A stretch of DNA of 64,000 bases from HGW-17 sp964516435 (GTDB lineage: Bacteria > Myxococcota_A > Polyangia > HGW-17): NCBI GenBank assembly GCA_964516435.1, contig CAZEZP010000060.1, positions 7,072 through 71,071 on the forward strand, written 5' to 3'. Made by a program: the position numbers and the translations under genes. Numbering within the stretch: the first letter of the stretch is position 1; each line of letters opens with the position of its first letter. Shown here in pieces: positions 33,180-40,664 of this stretch. The notes beneath the pieces were generated by a model, which saw only the letters and a program-made list of their open reading frames with translations, searched no databases and had not been told where the DNA came from.

Positions 33180-35666
33180 GTGGCACGAAAGCCGATCCTC
33201 GGCAAGGCATGGATGCTCCTCGCCGTCATGATTCTGGCCGGACCGGCGGCTTCCTGCACGCTTCTGTCCGTGGGCCGCTTCGTCAAGAATGAATATGGCC
33301 CCGCAATGGGCCGGGGGGATACCCGGAAACTGGCCAGCCTCTCCACGCCGGAACTGGCGGACCTGTACGAGCGGCTCACCGACGAGCAGTTCCGGAAACT
33401 GATGCGGCTGGGCAGCCCTGAAGCGCAGGACCCGTCTGGCAAAAGCAGCGCCGGAAAACCGCCCTCGGGCAGTCTGGATTCGTTTTCGTCATCGGGCAGC
33501 CGGGCGCGGCTGCGGGTGAAGTCGGGCGGGCAGAAAATCACGTTCCTGGTGCGGCGCATCCGGGGAAAGTGGCGCGTGGAAGACCTGTGGATCCACCAAC
33601 CGGAGGGGCACTGGAGCTTCCGGGACGTGCTGGGGCTGTATTCCCTGGCTCTGCGCCTGGGAAAGGGAATCCAGGCGGGCAACATCGACCCGGCGCTGAT
33701 GGATCCCGCCCTGCACGCGGCGCTGGAACCGCTGGTGCGGCGCGCAAAACTGTGGAAACTGTTCGAGGAAAAGCCGGAGTCTGAAAAGGAAGAGAACTCG
33801 GACGGTCCGGGATTGCGCCTGGTAAAGCTCGCGTTTTCGGAGGAAGGCGCGCGCATCGAAGCCACCCGGGGCTCCCTGGAAATCTCCGTCCGGGCGGTCC
33901 GCAAAGCACGGGAATGGCGACTGACCGGCGTGGATCTGCATGTTCCTGGCCGCCCCCGCCTTTCGATGGAAACGCTGGCGCGCACGCTGGGCCCGCTTCT
34001 GGCGCAGTGGGGCGACATGCGCTACCTGCCCGGCCCGGAACCCTATGCCTATGAACGTGTGGCGTCCCTGCTCGACGAGCGGCTGCGCCGGGAACTGGAC
34101 CCCGTGCTGGCGCCGCTGTGGCGGTCGCTGGCGCCGCTGGTGCCGGCGCTCGTGCGCCCGGCTACGGATGCAGAGGGGAAAAATACGCCGGCGGAAAAAC
34201 AGACGCAAAAGCAGGATGCCGTAGCGCTCTGGCTGGAGCGGGTCCACTGGGAGATCCCCGCCGGCGGAGGGCTCGATGTGCAGGTGCGCTTCGATGCGCG
34301 CAATGCCATGCACGGACGCTTCGACGCCCAGGGCCGCATCGCCGCACTGGAAGTGACGCTCGACGGGCAGGTGATCACACCCGCGCATCTGGCGGGCCTT
34401 TCTCCCTTCACCCGCTGGTGGGAAGCCGTGACCACCGGTGCATGGCCGGACCCGGCGCGCTGGCTGCGCGAAGGCATCCTGCTGCTGGATGAGCCGCACG
34501 CCCGCACCGCCGGGCTCCTTCCCGCGACGTTCTCGCTGGTGCCGGCGCCACTGGTGGCAGCGGCCAGAACCGTCTCCAAATCATCCTCCCGCGCCAACCC
34601 GGCGGCGCCTCACCTGCCACCCATGAAACTCATGTCCCTGCGCATCGCTTCCACGCGGCTGGATCTGGCCATACAGGCCTGGGAGAGGACATTTTACTGG
34701 ACGTGGACGTTCTCGGGCGGCCTCTGGCGGCTTTCGGGCGTCAGACTGGACGGAAAACTCGAACTGCTGGATTTTCTGCACCTGCTGCCGCCGGCATGGC
34801 GGCTCGTGGAGGGGCTGGCCACGGGCGACGGAAAAATGGCGGCTTCGGCGCTGGGACCGCAGGCGCAGGCGCGGATGGGAACGGGGCTGGAAGAGCTCCT
34901 GCGGGTGCAGGGCGACTTCTTCCGGCGCTTTTCGCGGGAGACTTTCGCGGCCCTGCTGGCGGCCGTGCTGGAACGGCGCGGGACACCGGCGGCGGCGACG
35001 GAGAACGGCACGCCGGCGGCGGACCCGGCAGCCGCGAACCCGGCGGCGAGCCTGCGCGTGGACACGGCCGCCCGCGTGCTGCATGCCGGAAAGACGGCCT
35101 GGCTCTTCGGCCTTCGTTCCGACGGCGCCTGGGGCGTCGAGTTGCCGGAACCCCTGCCGGCGCGCCAGCGCCGGGAAATGGGCGATCATCTCCTGGCCGT
35201 GCCGGAACTGTGGCCCGTGCTCGCGGGCCTGTACCTGGGACTGGCCCAGGAGAGCCCGGGCCAACTGGCCGCCTTCTCCTCGCCCGACTTCAATGCCCGG
35301 GTCTGGCGCAAACTGGGGAAATCCGGACTGCAAAACCTGTTGAAAAAATTCGGAATCTCCATCGAACTCCCCGATGGGCGCGCGCTCGTCCGCGCATGGC
35401 TTTTAGCCCCCCCAACTCCCGCTGCCGAAAATCCCCCGAAATCCGGAACGGCGGCGCTGCGCATCACGGGCACGCAACTGCGCATGCAGGGACGATGGCC
35501 GTTTGCCAAGATTTTCCTCGATGCCGGCGGAAAAGACCTGGAAATCAAGTTTTCCTGGGATTCCCGCCGCCGCATGCTGGTGCTCGACGACGTACGCGTC
35601 ACGGTGCCGATCTTCGGCCGTCCGGTTCGCCTGAGCCTCAAGGACGATTTGAACAAACTGCTGTGA
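33180..35666 (+). CDS. Large lipoprotein of degenerate internal repeats, function unknown
   Basis: A GTG start at 33180 is preceded six bases away by AAGGA and gives a compact lipoprotein signal (ARKPILGKAWMLLAVMILAGPAASC in two parts: basic n-region, hydrophobic core, Cys 26). The ATG at 33120 would add 20 unneeded residues and overlap the divergent start. The 828-residue body appears to contain four or five divergent copies of one module. Each has a helical A-x-L-S-x-P/D-L-x-x-x-W/R stretch, a beta segment, and a closing strand like WRVEDLWI, WRLTGVDL, WRLSGVRL or MLVLDDVRV. I do not recognise the family. Confidence 0.7.
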   Translation: MARKPILGKAWMLLAVMILAGPAASCTLLSVGRFVKNEYGPAMGRGDTRKLASLSTPELADLYERLTDEQFRKLMRLGSPEAQDPSGKSSAGKPPSGSLDSFSSSGSRARLRVKSGGQKITFLVRRIRGKWRVEDLWIHQPEGHWSFRDVLGLYSLALRLGKGIQAGNIDPALMDPALHAALEPLVRRAKLWKLFEEKPESEKEENSDGPGLRLVKLAFSEEGARIEATRGSLEISVRAVRKAREWRLTGVDLHVPGRPRLSMETLARTLGPLLAQWGDMRYLPGPEPYAYERVASLLDERLRRELDPVLAPLWRSLAPLVPALVRPATDAEGKNTPAEKQTQKQDAVALWLERVHWEIPAGGGLDVQVRFDARNAMHGRFDAQGRIAALEVTLDGQVITPAHLAGLSPFTRWWEAVTTGAWPDPARWLREGILLLDEPHARTAGLLPATFSLVPAPLVAAARTVSKSSSRANPAAPHLPPMKLMSLRIASTRLDLAIQAWERTFYWTWTFSGGLWRLSGVRLDGKLELLDFLHLLPPAWRLVEGLATGDGKMAASALGPQAQARMGTGLEELLRVQGDFFRRFSRETFAALLAAVLERRGTPAAATENGTPAADPAAANPAASLRVDTAARVLHAGKTAWLFGLRSDGAWGVELPEPLPARQRREMGDHLLAVPELWPVLAGLYLGLAQESPGQLAAFSSPDFNARVWRKLGKSGLQNLLKKFGISIELPDGRALVRAWLLAPPTPAAENPPKSGTAALRITGTQLRMQGRWPFAKIFLDAGGKDLEIKFSWDSRRRMLVLDDVRVTVPIFGRPVRLSLKDDLNKLL

Positions 35667-35718
35667 ATTCATAAAAAATAATAAATGAAATCAATTGGTT
35701 AGAAAAAAATCGAAAAAA

Positions 35719-35736
35719 GTGTGAAAACTTGCACGA
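35719..35736 (+). promoter_or_regulatory. Degenerate upstream Rex half-site pair
   Basis: GTGTGAA-AACT-TGCACGA resembles the Rex operator TTGTGAA-N4-TTCACAA at 11 of 14 arm positions and lies just upstream of the -35 box. It may help cooperative binding; weaker than the two downstream sites. Confidence 0.35.
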
Positions 35737-35741
35737 AGGGC

Positions 35742-35769
35742 TTGACACACATTCGTGAATCGCTATAAC
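35742..35769 (+). promoter_or_regulatory. Promoter of the rex-hydrogenase operon
   Basis: Consensus TTGACA (35742-35747) and TATAAC (35764-35769) are spaced by 16 bp, with an A-rich tract upstream that could act as an UP element. Transcription should start near 35776, inside the first Rex operator. Confidence 0.8.
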
Positions 35770-35777
35770 AGTCTTAG

Positions 35778-35795
35778 TTGTGAAATCATTCACAG
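35778..35795 (+). promoter_or_regulatory. Rex operator 1
   Basis: TTGTGAA-ATCA-TTCACAG matches the Rex consensus TTGTGAA-N4-TTCACAA at 13 of 14 arm positions. It covers the predicted transcription start, so Rex binding at low NADH/NAD+ would block initiation. Autoregulation is expected since rex is the first gene. Confidence 0.85.
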
Positions 35796-35812
35796 CGTGA
35801 ATGGCTTCACAG
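35795..35812 (+). promoter_or_regulatory. Rex operator 2
   Basis: The site G-C-GTGAA-TGGC-TTCAC-A-G has perfect five-base inverted arms and lies 17 bp from operator 1, about 25 bp before the rex start codon. The tandem arrangement suggests cooperative repression. Confidence 0.75.
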
Positions 35813-35836
35813 CAGATGATGACCAGGAGTTTCACG

Positions 35837-36475
35837 ATGGTTTCCGAGAAGACCGTTTCCCGCCTCACCACATACCGGTCGCTGCTGCGCCAGTTGGCGG
35901 CCACGGGCGCGACGCACGTGTTTTCCCATCAACTCGCCGACATGGCGCGCTCCACGGCGGCGCAGGTGCGCCGGGACCTCATGGTGCTCAACGCCTATGG
36001 CAATCCGCGCACCGGTTATCTGATTGAAGAATTGCAACAATCGATTGATGATTACCTGTCATTTTCAAAAGGAATTACAACCATCCTGGTGGGAGTCGGC
36101 TCTCTGGGACGCGCCTTGCTGGCGTACTTCATGACCGGGCGCTCCCACATCCGCATCGTGGCGGCCTTCGATGCCGACCCGCAAAAGGCCGGGCGCACCA
36201 TCAGCGGGTGCCGGGTGTATCCCCCCGAAGAACTGTTCCAGCAGGTGGCAGGGAAGAATGTGCACTGCGCGCTGCTGGCCGTGCCGGGAAGCGAGGCGCA
36301 AAAAACTGCGGACCAACTGGTGAAGGCCGGCATCCCGAGCATCGTGAACTTCGCGCCCGTGCGCATCAAGGTCCCCCCCACGGTGTTCGTGGAGGACCTG
36401 GACGTGACCTCATCCATCGAGAAGGCCGCCTTTTTCGGGCGTCATCTGCCCAAGGCGCAGGAGATGAAAAAATGA
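35837..36475 (+). CDS. rex: Redox-sensing transcriptional repressor Rex
   Basis: Rex senses the NADH/NAD+ ratio and represses fermentative and hydrogen-producing genes when NADH is low. The 212 residues comprise a winged helix (about 5-60, including AAQVRRDLMVLNAYGNPRTGY) and a Rossmann domain with GVGSLGRALLAYF (86-98) and FDADPQKAGR. A domain-swapped C-terminal helix closes it. The ATG at 35837 follows CAGGAG by eight bases; a longer frame to 35801 is unsupported. Its stop overlaps the next start (ATGA), coupling it to the hydrogenase genes it very probably controls through the operators upstream. Confidence 0.94.
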   Translation: MVSEKTVSRLTTYRSLLRQLAATGATHVFSHQLADMARSTAAQVRRDLMVLNAYGNPRTGYLIEELQQSIDDYLSFSKGITTILVGVGSLGRALLAYFMTGRSHIRIVAAFDADPQKAGRTISGCRVYPPEELFQQVAGKNVHCALLAVPGSEAQKTADQLVKAGIPSIVNFAPVRIKVPPTVFVEDLDVTSSIEKAAFFGRHLPKAQEMKK

Positions 36476-36948
36476 GCGCAACCGAATTGCAGGCATTGAT
36501 GCAGGAAATCCCCTCCGGGGACGCTTCCTCCCTGATTCCCCTCCTGCAGAAGGTGCAGGAGGCTTTCGGGTATCTCTCGCGGGAAGCCATCGCCTCGATC
36601 GCCGCGCATCTGCACGTGAGCCCGGCGGCGGTCTATGGCGTGGCCAGTTTCTACAACCAGTTCCGCTTCACCGCGCCGGGCCGCTGCCACATCCAGGTGT
36701 GCCGCGGCACCGCCTGCCACGTTAAGGGCAGCCTCGACGTGCTCGAGACGCTGCAGCGGGAACTGGGCATCGTTCCCGGGGAAACGACCCGCGACGGCGC
36801 CTTCAGCCTGGAGACCGTGGCCTGCGTGGGCGCCTGCTCGCTGGCCCCCGTGGTGGTGGCCGGCGGCGAGTTCCACGCCAACATGGACAACGAGAAGACC
36901 CTGAAACTCGTCGAGAAGGAAAAACAGGTGGAATCATGCAGCGACTGA
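36472..36948 (+). CDS. hydC: NuoE-like [2Fe-2S] subunit of the NAD-linked [FeFe] hydrogenase
   Basis: The 158-residue thioredoxin-fold protein binds one [2Fe-2S] cluster through Cys77, Cys82, Cys118 and Cys122 (VCRGTACHVKG and ACVGACSLAP). It is homologous to complex I NuoE and to HydC/HndA of bifurcating hydrogenases. It starts with an ATGA overlap on rex and itself overlaps the next gene by 13 bp. With HydB and HydA it should form the trimer that couples NADH and reduced ferredoxin to hydrogen, in the cytoplasm. Confidence 0.93.
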   Translation: MSATELQALMQEIPSGDASSLIPLLQKVQEAFGYLSREAIASIAAHLHVSPAAVYGVASFYNQFRFTAPGRCHIQVCRGTACHVKGSLDVLETLQRELGIVPGETTRDGAFSLETVACVGACSLAPVVVAGGEFHANMDNEKTLKLVEKEKQVESCSD

Positions 36949-38933
36949 CGGACGCCTGTTGTGGAAAATGCACCCATGCGCCGGCAGAGCCGTGCGTGAA
37001 ATACGTGGAATGCCGAACGGCCGGCCCGCTGTGCCATGACGACGAAGACTGCCGCGCGCGGCGCCGCGGACTGCTGTCGCGGGTGCGGCGCGAAGTCCTG
37101 GAAACGCCCGTGGTGAGCGTGGGCACCGGCACCTGCGGACGCGGGGCGGGCGCGATGAAGGTGCTCGAAGCCGTGCGCGCCTGGTCGCAGAATTCCGGAA
37201 TCTCGGTGCGCGTGGAGGAAACCGGCTGCATCGGCATGTGCACGGCCGAACCGCTGTTCGACATCCACGCGCCGGGACGCACGCGCCTCTTTTTCGGCAA
37301 CGTGCGCGAAAACCAGGTATCCCGTATTTTGGATGCGGTCCTGAAAAACCAGACCCTGCCCAACGCGCCCAGGGCGCTGGGACAGTTGCCGGATGGACAC
37401 GGCTCCGCGTGGGACGGCGTGAATTCCCTGTGGGAGCATCCGTTCTTCGCCCCCCAGAACCGGCGCGTCCTGGCGCACTGCGGCGTGAGCAATCCCGAAA
37501 GCCTGGACGCCTATCTGGCCGACGGCGGCTTTTCCGCATTCGCCAAGGCCGTTTCCGCCATGACTCCCGCGGAAATCATCGCGGAAGTGGAAAGAAGCGG
37601 GCTGCGCGGGCGCGGCGGCGGCGGATTCCCCACCGGGCGCAAGTGGCGCTTCGCCCACGAAACGCCGGCGGACCAGAAATACATGGTCTGCAACGCCGAC
37701 GAGGGCGACCCCGGCGCGTTCATGGACCGCGCGCTCATCGAAGGCGACCCGTGCCGCGTGCTGGAAGGGCTCATGATCGCGGCCTACGCCATCGGCGCCA
37801 CGCACGCCTACGTCTACATCCGCGCCGAATATCCGCTGGCCATCGAACGCCTGGAAACCGCCATCCGCGAATTGCGCGCCTGCGGGCTTCTGGGTGCCAA
37901 CATCCTGGATTCGGGCTTCTCGCTCGAAGTGCATATCAAGAAGGGCGCCGGCGCATTCGTCTGCGGCGAGGAGACGGCGCTGATCCACAGCATCGAGGGG
38001 AAACGCGGCATGCCGCGCCCCCGGCCGCCCTACCCGGCCGTGCGCGGGCTGTTCGGGAAGCCCACCGTCATCAACAACGTGGAGACGCTGGCCAACGTGC
38101 CCCCCATCATCGAGCGCGGGGCCGACTGGTTCGCCGCCGTGGGCACCGAAGGCTCACGCGGCACCAAGGTGTTCGCCCTCTCCGGGAAGGTGGCCCGCAC
38201 GGGGCTGGTGGAAGTGGCCATGGGCACGCCCATCCGCACCATCCTGGAAGACATCGGCGGCGGAATTCCGAATGGAAAGAAATTCAAGGCTGCCCAGATC
38301 GGCGGCCCCTCCGGCGGCTGCCTGCCGGAAGCGTGGCTGGACTGCGGCGTGGACTACGAGAGCCTCAGGAAGGCCGGCGCCATGATGGGATCGGGCGGGC
38401 TGGTCATCCTCGACGAGAACACCTGCATGGTGGACCTGGCCCGCTACTTCATGGAGTTCATCCAGAAGGAGAGTTGCGGCACCTGCATCCCCTGCCGCGA
38501 GGGTTCCCGCCGCATGCTGGAAATCCTGGATGCCATCTGCAAGAAACCGGATCCCGCGAACGATGCGGCCGCGCTGGAGCGGTTCCAGGGTGTCACGCAT
38601 CTGGAGCACCTGGCGCAGGTCATCCGGACCACATCCCTGTGCGGGCTGGGGCAGAGCGCTCCCAATCCGGTGCTCTCCACGCTGTCCAACTTCCGTGCGG
38701 AGTACGAGGCCCACGTGTACGAGCGGCGCTGCCCGGCCGGCGTCTGCAAGGATTTCATCGACTTTCGCATCGACACGGAGAAATGCACCGGCTGCAGCCT
38801 GTGTGCGCGCAAGTGCCCCGTGGGGGCCATTCACGGCGCGCCCAGGAGCCCCTACTACATCGTGCCCGAGAAATGCGTGCGCTGCGGCGCCTGCCGCACG
38901 GCCTGCCGGTTCGACGCCGTGCAGGTGCAATGA
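36936..38933 (+). CDS. hydB: NuoF-like FMN/NAD-binding subunit of the [FeFe] hydrogenase
   Basis: The 665-residue flavoprotein has a Cys-rich N-terminal extension (Cys 8, 9, 12, 20, 26, 33 and 39). A thioredoxin-like [2Fe-2S] domain follows (GTGTCGRGAG; TGCIGMCTAEPL). The NAD and FMN sites are SGLRGRGGGGFPTGRKW, CNADEGDPGAFMDR and GAFVCGEETALI. A [4Fe-4S] site (SCGTCIPCREG) and two C-terminal ferredoxin [4Fe-4S] motifs (CTGCSLCARKCP; CVRCGACRTACR) complete it. This layout is that of HydB/HndC of electron-bifurcating hydrogenases. AGGTGGAATC precedes the ATG. Here the glycine-rich loop reads GGGG where GGAG is usual. Confidence 0.93.
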   Translation: MQRLTDACCGKCTHAPAEPCVKYVECRTAGPLCHDDEDCRARRRGLLSRVRREVLETPVVSVGTGTCGRGAGAMKVLEAVRAWSQNSGISVRVEETGCIGMCTAEPLFDIHAPGRTRLFFGNVRENQVSRILDAVLKNQTLPNAPRALGQLPDGHGSAWDGVNSLWEHPFFAPQNRRVLAHCGVSNPESLDAYLADGGFSAFAKAVSAMTPAEIIAEVERSGLRGRGGGGFPTGRKWRFAHETPADQKYMVCNADEGDPGAFMDRALIEGDPCRVLEGLMIAAYAIGATHAYVYIRAEYPLAIERLETAIRELRACGLLGANILDSGFSLEVHIKKGAGAFVCGEETALIHSIEGKRGMPRPRPPYPAVRGLFGKPTVINNVETLANVPPIIERGADWFAAVGTEGSRGTKVFALSGKVARTGLVEVAMGTPIRTILEDIGGGIPNGKKFKAAQIGGPSGGCLPEAWLDCGVDYESLRKAGAMMGSGGLVILDENTCMVDLARYFMEFIQKESCGTCIPCREGSRRMLEILDAICKKPDPANDAAALERFQGVTHLEHLAQVIRTTSLCGLGQSAPNPVLSTLSNFRAEYEAHVYERRCPAGVCKDFIDFRIDTEKCTGCSLCARKCPVGAIHGAPRSPYYIVPEKCVRCGACRTACRFDAVQVQ

Positions 38934-38948
38934 CGAAGAGGTGAGACG

Positions 38949-40664
38949 ATGACGCAAATCACGCTGAACGGAAAAATCGTCCAGGCCGCCCCCCGCGAGA
39001 CGCTGCTGGAAGTCATCCGGCGCGAGGGCATCCGCATCCCCACGCTGTGCCACTGGGAGGGACTTCCCGCCGTGGGCGCCTGCCGGCTGTGCGTGGTGGA
39101 GGTGGAGGGACAGGCGAACCTGGTGCCCGCGTGCGCCACGCCGGTGGCGGAAGGGATGGCGGTGCGCACCCACAGTCCGCGCGTGGTGGACGCCCGGCGC
39201 ACCATCCTGGAACTCATCCTGGCCAACCATCCCGACGACTGCCTCTTCTGCAGCCGCAAGGACTCCTGCGAACTGCTGCGCCTCTCCGCGGAAATGGGCA
39301 TTTCGGGGCGCACCTGGCACGGCGCCAAGATCCGACATCCCAGGGACGTCTCCAGCCCGTCCATCTCCCGGGATCCCTCCAAGTGCATCCTGTGCGGGCG
39401 TTGCGTGCGCGTGTGTTCGCAGATCCAGGGCGTCGGCGCCATCGACTTCACCTCCCGCGGCGCGACCACGCTGGTGGCCCCGGCCTTCGGCGACGGACTG
39501 AACGCCTCCGAATGCGTGCATTGCGGGCAGTGCGTGGCGGCCTGCCCCACGGGAGCGCTCTCCGACGCCTCCCACATCGCCCGGGTGCTGGAAGCGCTTT
39601 CCAATCCCTCCCTGGTGACGGTGGTGCAACATGCCCCGAGCGTGTCGGTGACGCTGGGCGAATACTTCGGATTCGAACCCGGCACCGATGTGGACGGGCT
39701 GCTGGTGGCCGCGCTGCGCAGGCTCGGCTTCTCCCACGTCTTCGATACATCGTTCACGGCAGACTTGACGATCATGGAAGAGGCGGCCGAACTGGTGGAA
39801 CGCATCCGCGGCGGCGGGCCGCTTCCCCTGTTCACGTCCTGCTCGCCGGCCTGGGTGCGCTACGTGGAGACGTTCCACCCGCGGTTCGTGCCGAATCTTT
39901 CCACGTGCAAGAGCCCGCAGCAGATGATGGGTTCCATCATCAAGAACGTCTGGGCCCGCCGGGAAGGCATCGCGCCGCGGCGCGTGTTCTCGGTGGCCGT
40001 GATGCCCTGCACCGCCAAGAAGGCCGAGGCGCGCCGCCCGGAAATGCTCTCCGAAGGCATCTTCGACGTGGACGCGGTGCTCACCACCCGCGAACTGGCC
40101 GCCCTGATCACCATGCAGGGAATCGATTTCCGCGAACTGCACCCACAGCCGGCGGATCATCCGTTCGGCACGCGCTCCTCCTCGGGCAAGCTCTTCGGCG
40201 TTACGGGCGGCGTCCTGGAAGCCGCGGCCCGCACGGCCGTGCATGCGCTCACGGGCAGCAATCCGGCTCCTGGATCGTTCTCGCAACTGCGCGAGACGGC
40301 CGGCGTGCGCGAGATGCGCATCGAAACCGCCGGCGTGCAGTTGAACGTGGTGGCCGTGTCGGGGCTGGCCGCCGCCCGGCGGGTGTTGGAAGAAATCGAA
40401 GCGGGCCGGATGCAGGCGCACATGGTGGAAGTCATGAGTTGCCCGGGCGGCTGCATCTCCGGCGGCGGGCAGCCGCATGGCACCGACGCCCGCGCGGTGG
40501 CGGCCCGCGCCCAGGCCCTGTACCGCATCGACCGCGGCGCGCCCCTGCGTTTCTCGCATGAGAATCCGGACATCCTGCGCCTGTACGAGGAAGAACTGGG
40601 CAAGCCGCTCGGCCCGAAGAGCCACCAACTGCTGCATGTGCACCGGGAGGCCAGCCATGGCTGA
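38949..40664 (+). CDS. hydA: [FeFe] hydrogenase catalytic subunit
   Basis: The 571-residue subunit contains a [2Fe-2S] ferredoxin domain (Cys34, 45, 48, 62), a His-Cys3 [4Fe-4S] site (His94, Cys98, 101, 107), two ferredoxin clusters (CILCGRCVRVC; CVHCGQCVAACP), the H-cluster domain and a C-terminal small-subunit-like segment. H-cluster motifs are L1 FTSCSPAW (295-302), L2 VMPCTAKKAEA (Cys354) and L3 VMSCPGGCISGGGQP (Cys498 and 502). L1 has Ser299 where TSCCPxW usually has a second Cys. The layout matches trimeric NAD-linked, electron-bifurcating hydrogenases; direction in vivo is inferred. Maturases HydEFG are not in the window. Confidence 0.93.
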   Translation: MTQITLNGKIVQAAPRETLLEVIRREGIRIPTLCHWEGLPAVGACRLCVVEVEGQANLVPACATPVAEGMAVRTHSPRVVDARRTILELILANHPDDCLFCSRKDSCELLRLSAEMGISGRTWHGAKIRHPRDVSSPSISRDPSKCILCGRCVRVCSQIQGVGAIDFTSRGATTLVAPAFGDGLNASECVHCGQCVAACPTGALSDASHIARVLEALSNPSLVTVVQHAPSVSVTLGEYFGFEPGTDVDGLLVAALRRLGFSHVFDTSFTADLTIMEEAAELVERIRGGGPLPLFTSCSPAWVRYVETFHPRFVPNLSTCKSPQQMMGSIIKNVWARREGIAPRRVFSVAVMPCTAKKAEARRPEMLSEGIFDVDAVLTTRELAALITMQGIDFRELHPQPADHPFGTRSSSGKLFGVTGGVLEAAARTAVHALTGSNPAPGSFSQLRETAGVREMRIETAGVQLNVVAVSGLAAARRVLEEIEAGRMQAHMVEVMSCPGGCISGGGQPHGTDARAVAARAQALYRIDRGAPLRFSHENPDILRLYEEELGKPLGPKSHQLLHVHREASHG

